Source of the DNA: Cryptomeria japonica
Taxonomy: Eukaryota > Streptophyta > Pinopsida > Cupressales > Cupressaceae
Direction: 5' to 3'
Assembly (NCBI RefSeq): GCF_030272615.1
Contig: NC_081408.1
Coordinates: 198,240,841-198,304,840 of the forward strand
DNA length: 64,000 nucleotides
The notes beneath the pieces were generated by a model. That model worked only from the letters and a program-made list of their open reading frames with translations. It searched no databases and was not told the DNA's origin. This document shows, piece by piece, positions 11,401 to 23,370 of this stretch. Position 1 is the stretch's first letter. Every line of letters begins with the position of its first letter. The position numbers and the translations under genes were made by a program.

Positions 11401-12598
11401 TATAGTGTCCTAAAATTTCACCCTTGTACAATTTTGATTACGTTGGGTCCCCTCCTTAGCGTTTGCACCCCTTGGCATGATTGGGACCTGATTATGCTCT
11501 TGTACCTCAAGAATTGCATTATTTTTTACTTTTCTCATGCATTTTGCACCTTATCCTAGCCCTAGATAGGGGTAGAGCCAGGGAGGCATACTCTAGTGCT
11601 AATTAGGACTAGGATGCCACACCCTAGTCCCCCCTAATTTGGTCCCCATTTGACCCCCTTATTCTTATTTAAAAATGGAGTGGGATTTCTGTCTTTTTGT
11701 CGGCTCATGTCAAGAAATTAGCAATTTATCTGACAGGAAAGTATAAAAGGAGGTTTTCTCCTCTCATTTGACATTCATAAATCATCTATCACATCAATTT
11801 GGCATATATTATACACACATGAGATCAAGCATTCAAGCATTCAAAAGCAATTGAGCATTAATCAATCTTCCTTCAAGCCTTGGAGTAGCAATAAAGCCAA
11901 GATTCAAGCATTGAAGTAGACATCTTTCATCCTATTTTGTTGACAGCTCATCAAGCCCTAATTCTGTGTGGAGACAAATGAAACTTCACAAAGAGGTACA
12001 CTACTTGATTTTCAATCATTATTCAGCATCTCCCTCAAAAGGAGAGTCTTCCATTACAACAATTTCAATTATCTTTATCTCAATTTCATGGTTAATTCCA
12101 AAATAGGAGTTTGAGCTAAGGCAATCCCCCATTCCCAACACATTTCCCTTTCTTTTTATGTCAAGGAAATAGGTGTGGATTTGTACTCTTCAGAATAGGC
12201 ACTATTTGCCAGGATGAATCAACCCTCTTTGGCGTGCAAAAAATTAAGTGGACTAGGCCAATGGGCACACTGTTCTTGATATTTTCGGAGCTTTTTCGAG
12301 GATTAGATCCGAATCTACATATACTGCTTAGATCTAGGTGCATGTGAAAATCCCATGTCTATAGCTCACTATTTTCTTAGTTTTACCTTCATTTTTTAGC
12401 ACTTTACATTAATTTTGCATTTCAACTCACAAAAGAGGAAACCCCCAAATTAATCCAATCAATATTCAGTCTTAATATTTTCTGATTTTTGATTGAATCT
12501 ATTGGATTCTCCTTGTTTTCAATGTAATGGTCAACTCAAATAAAAAATAGTGGTTTTCATACATCTAATGGTGGAAACCCTAATATTTCACCATTACA
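11401..12598 (+). mobile_element. G1 5' LTR
   Basis: This aligns with 51902-52171 plus 54387-55284. It starts TATAGTGTCC (right copy TGTAGTGTCC, so the terminal TG has decayed) and ends CACCATTACA. It carries a TATA box at 11742-11749 followed by a small hairpin (ggaggttttctcctc). It is an uninterrupted copy and therefore shows the empty site of element Z, which is in the 3' LTR. Confidence 0.8.
11742..11749 (+). promoter_or_regulatory. TATA box of G1 5' LTR
   Basis: The sequence is TATAAAAG, conserved in the 3' LTR at 54468-54475 with the same flanking 'gaggttttctcctctcatt'. This is the expected core promoter for element transcription; the U3/R border would lie about 30 nt downstream. Confidence 0.6.
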
Positions 12599-13220
12599 TT
12601 TTGGTGAACCCGAATCCTTATACCTTTAATTCTTATTTATGTTCTCAGATTTGAGTGTGTATGCTTGAGAATTGCTTAATTTGGATTAATTGTTTTAGAT
12701 TTGAGTGTCTTTCTTTTCAAAAATTCAAATTTTCACTTACAAGTTTAATTTTCAATTCAAATATTAAATTAAGTCGTTAATTTAAAAAACCCTATTTTTT
12801 TAAAATTTTAAAATTGAACTTGTGAGTTATTTAAATTTTGAATTTATCATTCTAGAGTTGCCTCAAATTCAAAATTGCAATCTTGGATCAAATTTAAAAT
12901 TTAAATTTTGAAATTAAGTGGTTAATTAAAAGAGCCCTAATTTTACTTAGATCTAATTTTAAATTTAAATTTCTTGTGGATAATTTTAAATTTAAATCTT
13001 GTAGTGGAAAATTTTAAATTTAAATTTAGCGATTATTTTAGCAAAGAAATAATTTTAAATTTAAATTTCCTATGGGGTTACATTATTATTCTATATCTTT
13101 TCAATCAATTTTCTTACTTAATTGAATAACCATTTTTTGAAAATTTTGCCTTCTTCAATTATTTTGTAAGTTTCAAAATTAGATTCAAATTTTAAATTAC
13201 AAATTTCCCTCCATTAGTGC
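12599..13220 (+). other. G1 leader: primer-binding site and AT-rich tract
   Basis: TGGTGAACCCGA at 12602, directly after the LTR, is in the right place for a tRNA primer-binding site; I did not assign the tRNA. From about 12720 to 13075 the leader is extremely AT-rich with recurring 'ttttaaatttaaattt' blocks (six or more). I see no coding sequence. Confidence 0.5.
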
Positions 13221-13687
13221 ATGAGTTTTACTACTATTAGTCCAACCTATAGTATCCCCATGAGAAGAAGTTGTAGAATTAAGGCTTCCGAAGGTTTAAT
13301 TACTGAGGAGATGGAGCCTAATTTGGATAACTTATTCCATGAGGATGTTGGCGGTTCTTCGAATCCTACAAATGTCCCTATTTATCCTCATTCTTTTCAT
13401 TATTCTCACGATGTGGATGAATCACTAGTTCTAGGGTTTCCATTGACCAATTGTAAAAGATTTATAATCAATTTGAAAATCTTCAATGATAGATGAGTCA
13501 ACAATACCCAAAAAAGTGAAACTCTACCATTGATTGAAGGATTAAAAAGAATGGTTCAAAGTGATAAACTTGATGTTGACATGTTACATGGTATTGATCA
13601 TATTGTTGATACTAATATTATGCCTATGAAGAGTTGTGTTGAAGTCCTTGGTTATACACAAACTCCTATGTTGGACATTGCAGCCAC
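13221..13687 (+). pseudogene. G1 gag, N-terminal part
   Basis: The frame starts with 'MSFTTISPTYSIPMRRSCRI' and continues past a TGA at 13494 in the same frame to the solo LTR at 13688, ending 'GYTQTPMLDIAA'. The N-terminus is polar with a basic 'RRSCRIKASEG' patch. This is consistent with the N-terminal region of a plant gypsy gag. It is interrupted by the LTR insertion and, further on, by Y. Confidence 0.55.
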
Positions 13688-14996
13688 TAGGATAAGTTGT
13701 TGTCATTGATGGCAACATATTCCTGTGTTCTTGTGTTGCAGTGAGTTGTTTTGATGTTCTGGTGATTGTAGAGAGTTGATTTGGCTAGTTTATCTATTTG
13801 ATATGCTTAATCAACTAGTGATACTTGTTTTAGTGTTGGTTTCATGATGATATGTGGTGATTTGATTGAGTTATGGATTATGATATGAAGATGGGTTTTT
13901 TAGTGTTCAGTGTTGTAGTGTTCTGGTATTTGATCCATTGTGCTCCAAAATGATTATATCTTGAGTTATGAATTTGGGAGAGTGTTTGGGATGTTCGTGT
14001 ATATCTTCAATTTAGATGGTTTATGATTTGGTGCTCTACAAGTTATCTTTCTAGTCCCAATTGTTGTTGTTGAGTGTTCTTGAGTATCAGTGTGTTGATT
14101 GATGGAGATTTGATTAAGTGGTGTTGGTGAAACTATTGCAAATGATTCTAACATGCTTATTGGTGTTTGATAATCATGTCCTATTTGTTTTGCTGGTCTG
14201 CATTGATCATTGTGCACATTATAGAAGATATTATGGGTTGGGTGATGTTCTTCATGTTATGCAATATTTTCAATGGTGTAGCATGTTGCAGATGATCTTG
14301 GCAAGATTTTTGGTGGTGTTTCATGTTCAAGGATTTAATTTGGGTCCATGATGTTGTCATGACATTATATTGGTCCAGTGGTTGATTTATGTAGCCTGTG
14401 ATGTAATTTTATAATTAGGTGTTAAGGGTTGAGCCGACCTTGTAGTCAAGGTTGATGATTTGTATAAATAGGTATTATATTCGTGTAATTGGTGTATGGG
14501 TGTTGTGTCTGCATTATCACAAAGTGGTGTCTATGAGAACAAATGAATTTATCTTTTGGTTTGAAGTGTAGAGAAGAGTGTATTGTAGAGCAAACAATTA
14601 TGCTTAACCGAAACTGTCATCAGTCATTTGGAGATGTTATTGTTTCACTTCATTTAAACTAGATTGTAGTCTGAATGTTATTGTAAGGTAGTGAACCTTC
14701 CTTGAGTGTTGTATCCTTCCGGGTCATTGTATTTTGAGCAGTGAGCTCTAGGTCGTGTGCCTAAATGCATGTGCATTTCCCATTATAATATTTTCACATA
14801 CTACTGTAGAGTATCATCTTATCGTGGGTAGGTTCCCACCAAGTTTTCCACATCAAAATATTGGTGTTATGTGTGTTGATGTTATTGTGTTTATCTTTGT
14901 TCTTGCTATAGTTAATCATATTTTATGTACAAAATTTGTTTAATCTGATGAAAATTGATTCACCCCTCTCCCTCTTAGTTTTCCTTCATTTTTGTT
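13688..14996 (+). mobile_element. Solo copia LTR related to C1
   Basis: This aligns over most of its length with the C1 3' LTR: 'gtcattgatggcaacatatt' near 13703, the TATA box TATAAATA at 14463-14470, 'gcttaaccgaaactgtca' near 14602, 'gagctctaggtcgtgtgcct' near 14743 and 'gtgggtaggttcccacca' near 14824. It sits alone inside G1 gag sequence. The ends are the least certain part: I place them between gccac (13683-13687) and gccat (14997-15001), a likely TSD with one mismatch. It presumably arose by LTR-LTR recombination. Confidence 0.7.
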
Positions 14997-15067
14997 GCCA
15001 TTGAGTTAATCATCCCATTCCTTTGACTACTCCTATGGCTAGTTTTCCCACATTTACATAAAACATC

Positions 15068-15499
15068 ATGTCTACCTCTACACAAAATGTCATACCTACA
15101 AATGTTAGTCAAGGAGGAAACTCCTCTAATCATAATTCCTTCATACCCCCTTCTACGAGTCTTCCATTTGTTACCCAATCATCTCTCATACCTACCTATC
15201 ATAGTGTTCTACCTCCTTATTCTCAACCCCCGCCTTCATATAAGAATATATCTTCTTATTCTCAAACCCCTCCTTCATTCAACAATGTTTCTCCTCCTTG
15301 TCAATCCAACATGTCCAATTTCAATCCCTCTACCGAAGCTATTGTCAGTAATCTATCCTGAACAATGTCTTCCTTGCAACAACAAACAACTTCCATGACT
15401 CAATCCAAGTATAATGTGCCCACATTTGATGCAGAGAGCCCATTATCTAATGGCAATGTTCATGCTATCCCTCCTAAACATGTGTAAGTCCCTCAATTG
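15068..15499 (+). pseudogene. G1 gag, central Pro/Ser-rich linker
   Basis: The frame starting 'MSTSTQNVIPTNVSQGG' is rich in Ser, Pro, Tyr and Gln and contains three 'YSQPPPSYKNISS'-like repeats. After a TGA at 15359 it continues as 'MSSLQQQTTSMTQSKYNVP' up to 'VPQL'. The Y insertion occurs in this Leu codon region. After removal of Y the frame continues exactly into 'ELYNGKGDPL' at 34275, showing that both pieces belong to one gag gene. Confidence 0.6.
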
Positions 15500-15626
15500 T
15501 GTTGGCATTAGATTGTCATTGATGTCTATAGTTGAGAATATGCAATGGACAAAGATGCAGAGATGATAAATACCATAGAGAACAAGTGTGGCTTGACTCA
15601 AAAAAAGTGTTGTTGCAATATATCAT

Positions 15627-16066
15627 AACATATTGTGTTAGTAATAGAAGCATACATAGAAGGCAAGCATGGAGTGTGTTAATGGGACTAGTAATTGGAC
15701 AAAGAAGACATAGGCCATTGAGTTGGTAAGGCATTGAGAAAACTGGTTTGACTCAACAAATGTATAGTTCTAGTTATACTAACACACCGTGTTAGTCACA
15801 CACAATTGCAGGGAGTGGCAGTTGCACATTGTTATGTAGGGATAGATTAACACATTGTGTTATCTCTAGTGCTATTTTGTGGTCAACTCTCTACGTTGAC
15901 CCATGGCAGCTGCAAAACTGCTATGGGGGATGTAAGTAATGACAGGTTTGCTGCCCTATCATCCTGCAGTAAGAAATCTTAAGATAGAAAACCTCTAAGG
16001 GATAGTTTCCAACAATGTCAATAACACAAAGGGTTTGTTGCCCTGCCATCCTGCAACAAGAAAGAC
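15627..16066. repeat. Palindromes and first array motifs of LTR Y
   Basis: Imperfect palindromes of the type TAACACATTGTGTTA occur near 15627, 15779 and 15846. They are followed by inverted-sense motifs near 15945 and 16030 ('gccctgccatcctgcaacaa') and one direct-sense motif near 15990. The same grammar, palindromes first and then alternating motifs, is seen in LTR X. Confidence 0.6.
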
Positions 16067-16174
16067 CTACACTAACTCATTTGAGGTTAAAATCCAATGA
16101 AATTTTCCAATGAATGTGAATTAAGTTATTGGTTCGTCGAGTACCTTTCAATGTAATGTGAGGTTTTCACTTTT

Positions 16175-16290
16175 TTTTTAAACTAGTCCCCGACGTTCGT
16201 CAAAATTTTGATGAACAATAATTATCATCGCTATTCCAACGATATTCTGACTGATATCAATGATGATGATGATGATATGACCAATCCTTA
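16175..16290. repeat. CACTA left subterminal motifs
   Basis: Short motifs in both orientations include 'gttcgtcaaaattttgatgaac' (a palindrome; 16195-16216) and 'gatattctgactgatatcaa'. Similar 'tgtcaaaatttcaacaaac' sequence lies near the right end at about 32187. A short (gat)n run follows at 16260. Confidence 0.45.
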
Positions 16291-17218
16291 CAATATTGAA
16301 TTTGGATCGGATGATATCAACAATGAGTTGGATGAAGAAGAAAATAAATGATATATTTAGTACCTTATAATAATGTGTTAATGAGATCAACACATCTCCA
16401 AGTCACAAATGGGAAGGGCATACAAATGCAAAACAACAAAATGGGGATTTTTTTCTTCTTTAACTTATGGAATTGTCTTTCTAGGTAGTTTCATTGGCCT
16501 AACCAAAAAATTAATTCTCTATATTTTTACCATAAATATTAATTCTAGAATGGATTTTCATCTACAATTCCATTGTGTTTCCACTTTTGATGATATTATA
16601 GATAAGGGGTTCACCATCTAGAAATCCCTTGTTGCCAACATTTTGGTTGAGAACTATAATAAAGACACAGATAACATAATAACTAAACCAATGGAAAAAT
16701 ACACTTGGGCTAAACCAAAATGTTATCAAATCTTCATATCTTCTATGAGGTGTTCAAATAAAGTGTTTTGTAGATATTTTGTGCTTCAATTTTACATAAT
16801 AATTAAAATGAAGGAAAATAATTGGTTCCAAATTGTATTTTAAATTTGAAATATCAAATTTTATTTTGAAAGTATGAAAATGAACTTTTAGTCTATTTGG
16901 CTCATTTTTATTTGAATCTCGCGCACGCAGGAGTGGAGAGTTGGGGCTATGATACAGAAGGCATAATCCAGTTCTATAAGAAATCCTAGTAGAACCCCAT
17001 TGACATAATGACTGCAAGGATCAATTGAAATACTAAGCCACCCACAAAGCATCCAGCAAACCAGAAATTGAAAACTTGAGGGAGAGAGAGGACGAACAAG
17101 TGCAAGTGCCAGCAAATCTACTATAAGTGTTGCATTCTATATTTTGGTCAACTCCCATTAATCGTCAGATCTACTATAAAATCCTTCCAATTTACTAAAC
17201 AAGGTTGAAATGGTACTG
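16291..17218. other. CACTA left interior, no recognisable gene
   Basis: This is AT-rich sequence with only short, unconvincing open frames. I see no transposase motif. It ends at a T-run where the first MCM4-associated repeat unit begins. Confidence 0.4.
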
Positions 17219-17283
17219 TTTTTTTTACATTGAGTGGGTAAGGCTTTTTGGGGCAGAAAATTTGTATCATCTCTCATGGAGTC
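17219..17283. repeat. Start of MCM4 repeat unit A (continues at 25917)
   Basis: A T-run is followed by 'acattgagtgggtaaggc' and 'atcatctctcatggagtc'. The same sequence starts units B (27314) and C (28754). Insertion X falls after gagtc, and the unit resumes with 'cacatgcatacatc' at 25922. Confidence 0.75.
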
Positions 17284-17336
17284 TGTTGGCATTTTTTAAT
17301 GCCAAACCTTGCAGGGATCAATTTTAGGAATTTAGT

Positions 17337-17565
17337 GTAACTAACATTTTGTGTTAGTCAATACCGATAACATGTCATGTTATTGGTCTCAGCAGAATTA
17401 GCTACCTCTTCATAGTTTTGCAATCATATAACATGAGGATTATATGATGTGTCAATAACACAATTGTTATTCACCCCCATGCCTCATTTGTTATATCAAC
17501 AATTCACACCAATAACCAGGTCATGTTATTGACCGTAGAGGCATGGCATGTTATTGATCATTGTG
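17337..17565. repeat. Palindromic motifs of LTR X
   Basis: These are imperfect palindromes built from TAACA and TGTTA. Examples are 'ctaacattttgtgttag' near 17340, 'ataacatgtcatgttat' near 17366, 'aataacacaattgttatt' near 17455 and 'aataaccaggtcatgttatt' near 17512. They occur five to six times in 230 bp. Confidence 0.6.
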
Positions 17566-17615
17566 GTGGGACCCAGTCAGCAAGAACAACATAGAAATGG
17601 GGATAAGGTCTCTGT

Positions 17616-18429
17616 TAGGATTAATGATAGTCCCAAAGATACTGAGAGGGAGGGGGTGAATTAGTATCTAACTGGTTAATATAATATTTAACCTTATTAA
17701 GTATTTTGCATTCCAAAATAGTGTACTGATAAATAAGAATTAATGCAATAAACAGGAACAGTAAAGACAACATAGAAAATAAACCATAACACAAGATGTT
17801 TAACGAGGAAACCCGGTGTGGGAAAAACCTCAGTGGGATTTGTCACCCACAATATTCAGTCACTAGCCAATGAATAAATATTACTTATAATGAGGGGCCT
17901 GCACATGTAGGAAGGCCAACTGCCTAGAGCTCACTACTCAATAAGAGTCTCATTAACTACAAAAGTGGATTATGAAATCCAATACAATGTACTGCTTCAA
18001 AGTAGCATCAACTATGATAGGTTCAGTATCGGTTTAAGCTCATTCTATAACCAAAACCTTTGCTATCAACTTATATCTCCTTATACAAAAATATCATTCA
18101 TGCTATCCTTCTACCATACTTACTTACACAAAATGACCTATAAGATCTCATACATATATGTGAGTCTTTTACAATATGACTTATTGGCTTTACAAAAGAT
18201 AATTACATTAAATACAATGAAAAAAAAATTATTCCCTGTCGATTGGGGTGTTGGTATGCATTGTTGCCACTATCGGTGAAGTGCCTACCAGTGTATGTAG
18301 ATGTTTATGCTGGTGTTGGTGCCTGCCGATGGCTTTACTAGATGAGTGCCAGAAGGTTGCTAGATGGTTTCCAGTAGGTTGCCATCAATGACAACACCAT
18401 CATTCTCATAAGAGTGTAGAATGCCAAAA
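17616..18429 (-). mobile_element. C2 3' LTR
   Basis: It aligns to 23371-24190. On the plus strand it reads TGTTAGGATTAATGATAG at its left edge and ends 'gtgtagaatgccaaaa' next to the polypurine tract complement atctccccc. It contains the copia LTR stretch complementary to 'gagctctaggcagttggcc' near 17920. Confidence 0.85.
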
Positions 18430-18737
18430 ATCTCCCCCTTTGGCATTGATGGCAACACTCATGAGAAAAATCCAAAAATTGTTCCAAAAAGTGAAGTCCA
18501 AAAAGTTACCAAAAATATGTTCTCCCCCTGAGCAGATGATCTCCTCTGATTAAATATTTTTCTCTGTCCACTACTCCCCATTTGACATCAATGACAAAGG
18601 TTGTCAAAAATTGTCAAACGAGTGAAAAAATATCACCTCAATGTTTGTAACCAGTTGGTTACAATCTGAAATATGTCTGCCAAAACCAAATTTAAGCTCT
18701 ACATGAATCTATTGTTGTCGTTCAAGGTTTCCTGAGT
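18430..18737 (-). other. C2 polypurine tract and 3' spacer
   Basis: On the minus strand the sequence 'atgccaaagggggagat' ends at 18430 and abuts the 3' LTR; this is the polypurine tract. A second purine run lies near 18525-18535. The rest is non-coding spacer after the ORF stop. Confidence 0.7.
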
Positions 18738-21700
18738 CTATTGGATCATGTCAGTGAGATGATGCATATGCTCCTCCAATGATCTTTCTCCTTGAAGTAA
18801 TGCCTTAGAGATCTCATTTCTCAGAGAGACAAGATTGTCCAGCTTGGGACCAAGTTTGTACTTAAGCTCTCTGGCATTTGCCTTAATCCTTGCTTTTTCT
18901 TTCTCAACTTTCTCAAGTTTCTCCTCAAATCTTGTTATTTCTTTCTCAATAACTGATATAGGTTCGGAGGAACCAATTATATTATCAGCTATATCATCTA
19001 TTTCCTTTTTTACTCTGCTTATTTCCTTTTCAGTGTCCTTTGTTAATAGATGTGGCTTACATGTTTCTTTGTACAGCTCCTTATATTCCAAAATTATAGT
19101 ATTAAGTGCCAATAAAAGTGTGTTTATATGTTCTGTGCACTTCTTTATTGTATCCTCAAATAATTTTTCCTTTTCCTTTTCAATTTTCTCTTTGAAGGTG
19201 TCCTCATTCACCTTATCAATTGTTATTACATTGTCGGTAATGAATTTGGACAATGTGTCCAACTGACCTAAAGAATCCTTTACCTGATCTATATTACATT
19301 TTGGTGCAATCATTTTAAGAATTGATATTGTATCATCAATTGCCTTATAGGCCAATGTATTACAATCAGTTATCTTCTTAATAGAGTCCAGGAGTACCTT
19401 AGTCACATTGGTAGACCTGAATTCACTTAATGAAGTACCGGATGTCTAACCAACTACCTTAATTACCTCAGTGCTTCCAACATTAGTAACTAATTTTCTT
19501 GTGTTATCCTCTGGTGGATCAGTCTAAGTTTGCATTTCAACTAGCAATGGTTTGGGTTTCTCAATGTTACCATCAATACCATCAGCATTCATACCAATGT
19601 CCAATGGTTGTTCTATTTGTAGTGTATGCTATGTTTGTGTCTCAACCTCAACATTCTTTGTTGGTTGCTCAACAATGTTTCTACTATCAACAATGTCATT
19701 CTTTACCTTCGTATTGTCCTTATCCACAACAATGTTCACTTCCTGAGTATCCATATTCATGGTGAATAGAATTTCAGAATCAGGGTTAGTGTCATCATGT
19801 GTTATACCTATACTGTTAGTAACCGGTGGATCATCATAATGTACCAGTGCAGTATCCAAGGGTGGTGGTAAGTTGTCAGTTATCTTTATGTTTGGTATTC
19901 CACCAACTTTACTTGTCCCTTTGTCCTTATCCTTCTGATAGACTTTGAATGTTTTCTTCGGCCTGTTCAATTCTTCTTAGTTTTCCTTTTCAACAAAAAA
20001 GATATCCCATTTATCAGCCATTTTCTCTACAATCTCATTAACTCTACCAGCCATCAAACTCACTTGCTGGTGACCACTAGCAAAAACTGATATGTTAGCT
20101 TCATAGATTAGGTCATCAATTTCCTCTTTAGAGTTAACTGGATGTATAGCTAGAAGTTTTTCAATTTTAAGTTTCTTGTCTAACTCCATTACTACAATCC
20201 TCTCTGCATCTAACCTCCTATATAGTTCATTTGGCAAGTCATCTACAACTTCAATTAACACTTTCTTGTATATGTCCAGATGTAGAATTGTACTATTTTC
20301 AATACTTTCCTTTTCTGAATCAGTGAATGTGTTATACAATTTGCTAACATTTTCCAAGTTATCGTCAAAGTTATTTCATTTAAGAAATTATCCAATGGTG
20401 GTATAACCTGTTTCTATTTCTTCTTGGGTGTAAGTTTCTTTTCCGGTTGCCTTACTTCTTGTTGTTTCTTTCTCAACATTCTTGTTTTCTTGGGTGGAGG
20501 AGAGGGTACCGGTGAGGGTTTTCTCTTCCTATCAACTCTCTTGAATTCTACAGGTATCTCACTATCTAATGATGTGCCAACCAGTGAGATGTGTGCCTCC
20601 GGTTGTAGTCCTTCTAGTTCACTTGCCTTTATACCATTAATGTTCATAACATTTTATTTTATTTCCTTTACCTGCTTAGAAGCATCTCTTATGTATTTCT
20701 CTCTTTTCTTCCTTTGCTTCATTGTTTTTACATTGCTTTCAATTGTTTCTGCACTACCAAAAACTTCTTCTGATGGTTCTCTAGGTGCATCTAATAAGGC
20801 TTTTGCATAAGTTTTAACAATTTTCAGATCTACCTCATAACCCATTTATGTTACCCATACAGTCCTAGGTAATACAACTTCCATCCATGTTTCATCTTTC
20901 TTAATTACAAAACAAATTTCCTTATCATATTTATCTACTACACTCTGTGGTAGTCTTTCTCTCTTTTTCATCTTTGTTTGGAAAGCTTTGAAATATTCAG
21001 TTATATTGTTTTCCTTAGCAGTACCCATGCCGGTGAAAGCTTCTTGCAATTGTTTGCCTACCGGTATGTCATATCCAAAGTCTTTCTGTCCAATACTGGG
21101 GATCTCTTTTGTTAAATACAACATAAGGAATACTAAGAGATTACCAAAATGGATCCCTTTCTTATTACCTTTTATCTTCTTCAATTTATCAATTAGTTCA
21201 TCCTTCAGCCATTCACACACATCTATTTTTGCATTATTGTTTACCATTTCATAAGCACTATTAATGCAAAGACTAGAAACTGAATTGAGTCTGTTTGCAT
21301 GTGTAGTCTTATAGCCTAAAATCATACTTATGAATCTCACATTGATGTCCTTGATGTCATTTACTCTTAGAGATCTACTATCAGATGTTGCTCTAGTTAA
21401 GGTCACAACATTGTTATTAGGAACCTTCTTAGTTTGATCTGGTATGTTGTCGGTTGAGGGTAAACCTATTACTACCCTAATTGCTTGCCGGGTGAATTTG
21501 CAGACTGAATATAACCAAAGAAATTCTCCAAGTGCCCTACTTAGGACAATTATCACAACGTCCTTCAGAAATTTAGGTATGTCCAAGATTTCCACAAAAC
21601 CTAAAGTCTCAATAATCTTGTGCTCAAGTTTGACAATGCCATTTTCATCGCAAATTACGGTTCTAAACATCTTTAACAACTCCTTAGAACCTAATTCCTC

Positions 21701-21889
21701 AATATTGCAGTGAATATAAATCCTAGGGTCTTCAACATAAGCTACACCTTTAGGAATCTTTCAAAATGAGCCTATGGAATCATCTTTCTTAGCTATCTCG
21801 GGAATAATTTTGAATACAGGCCTAGGGCATTTTATGTTTTCCACGACAATAGGGTTTGCAATAAATTTGGGAGCAGAAGAAGAAGCCAT
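18738..21889 (-). pseudogene. C2 giant ORF (about 1,050 codons), function unknown
   Basis: It starts at 'MASSSAPKFIANPIVVEN' (ATG 21889) and runs to a stop at 18738. One frame holds from 21889 to about 20375, then one frameshift, then a single frame to the end, with only a handful of stops (for example at 20848, 20656, 20416, 19979 and 19631). Residues 60-350 look globular, with 'CKFTRQAIRVVIGLPS', 'VRFISMILGYKTTHANRLN' and 'GIHFGNLLVFLMLYLTKEIP'. Residues 420-480 are basic, with a proline-rich 'RKRKPSPVPSPPPKKTRM' that looks like a nuclear signal. The C-terminal 220 residues (19406-18738) are Lys/Glu/Ile-rich and strongly coiled-coil-like. I know no named family for it. It occupies the place of pol, and its layout parallels LINE ORF3. 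Confidence 0.7.
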
Positions 21890-22294
21890 TTTAAAAATAC
21901 CTTTAGCTGCCTAATAATGTTTGAATGCTTGAAATAAATTGCTTCACACCTTTGCCTTGAATGCCTTTGTTCGAATTTTGCACTCTCTGCTAATTTAAAT
22001 GCTCGGTGAATCAAAAATGAGGGAAAACTGATGACATATAATGACTTTTCCTTCAACAACTGCATTAAATGCTCATCGGTTAAGTGAAAACTTAACAAAT
22101 CTACTAGTAGAGAAGAAATCTATCTGCTCACCATCAACTGAGGGTAATATGCATGATATTCAACTTGCTGCAATACCCCCAAACGGTTACTTCTCAGTGG
22201 GATGAAGAATCTCTTGTTGGTGGAGTAATACTCTATTCTATCGGTGGAGTAATACTCTATTCTGATCTGTCTTCCTAATCCATTGTTTTGAAAA
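21890..22294 (-). other. C2 inter-ORF spacer
   Basis: This is non-coding sequence between the gag-like ORF and the giant ORF. A 24-bp stretch around 'gtggagtaatactctattct' is tandemly duplicated at about 22221-22266. I recognise nothing else. Confidence 0.4.
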
Positions 22295-23299
22295 TTATTG
22301 ATTTACCTCATCTATCTTTTGTTTGCCTTTCAAACTGGGTCCTCTGTTATTTGCCGGTGAAGTCTTGCTTCTACAAAATTTTGCAATATAACCAATTTTG
22401 TTACAAGAATAATACATCACACTATTCTTTTGAATAGCCTTTCCATATCCTATGTTGGTTTGTGTTCTACATTGATTAGATAAGTGCCCAAATCTTCCAC
22501 AAACATAACATCTCACATTCATTCTACAGTTCTCTAAATTATGACCAACTTTGTTGCATTCAGAACATTGACCGGTGGGTGCATTAATGTTTTGATTGTT
22601 TCTGAATCTACACTGATTTTCTCTATGACCATACTTGTTATAGTTAAAGAATTTCCCATTAAATTTGTAAGCATTAGGTTGTCTTACCGGTTTACTGTGA
22701 TCATGATTGTTTGCAGTACCAGAACTTTCACCAACTTAAAATCCAAGTCCATTAGTATCTCCATTAGGTTTATGACTTTTCAGCATATCATCAAGTTCCT
22801 CTGAACTTTTCTTGAATTTTTCTTTGTGTTGATTTGCAGTAGCCAACTCATTTTCCAGAATTCCCATTTGTCTCATAAGTTCAATTTTATCATGTTGCAT
22901 GTGAATCAGATCTGTCTTCAACATATCATTTTCATGATTGAGTCTTAGATTTTCATTTATAGCATCATTGAGTCTCCTAGTCAATTCATCTTCATTCATC
23001 TTCATGTCTTCAATGTCTTTACAAAATCTCATAGTCATATCTTGCATTTCATTCCTCATAGTACTATTTTCTTGTCTCATCTTGTTCACAAGTTCATTAA
23101 GAGTTTCTTTTTCATTATTATCATTCTGCATCTTCTCATGAATTTCTTTTCTTTTATTTTTGGCTATAGTAAGATTCTCCTGAAGTCCTTGAATGAATTC
23201 ATGTGCAATCCTTAGATCATCTTCAAGTTTTATATTCTTCAACTTCTTTGAATCATAGTCTACAAGAGCTCCTTCCAATTGCTTTCTTAAGTTCTCCAT
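22295..23299 (-). pseudogene. C2 gag-derived ORF: coiled coil plus zinc knuckles
   Basis: I use the ATG at 23299 ('MENLRKQLEGALVDYDSKK'); the longer frame has no ATG. It is 335 codons with one in-frame stop at 22738. Residues 1-185 are a Glu/Lys/Met/Asn-rich coiled coil. After this come four CCHC-type segments: a degenerate 'FNYNKYGHRENQC', an intact 'CSECNKVGHNLENC', an intact 'CYVCGRFGHLSNQC' and a decayed 'YYSCNKIGYIAKFC'. Zinc knuckles are typical of copia gag (RNA packaging), but the usual N-terminal capsid domain is absent, so this is a gag C-terminal half with an unusual coiled-coil start. Confidence 0.75.
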
Positions 23300-23352
23300 C
23301 CATACCGGTGTCAGAACCTTCCTCAAGTTGTTAGGCTTTTGAAAATAGAGGA

Positions 23353-23370
23353 CCAGGCTCTGATACCAAT
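23353..23370 (-). promoter_or_regulatory. C2 primer-binding site (initiator Met-tRNA)
   Basis: On the minus strand, directly after the 5' LTR end CCTAACA, comes ATTGGTATCAGAGCC. TGGTATCAGAGC is the standard complement of the 3' end of plant initiator methionine tRNA, used by most copia elements. Confidence 0.85.
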
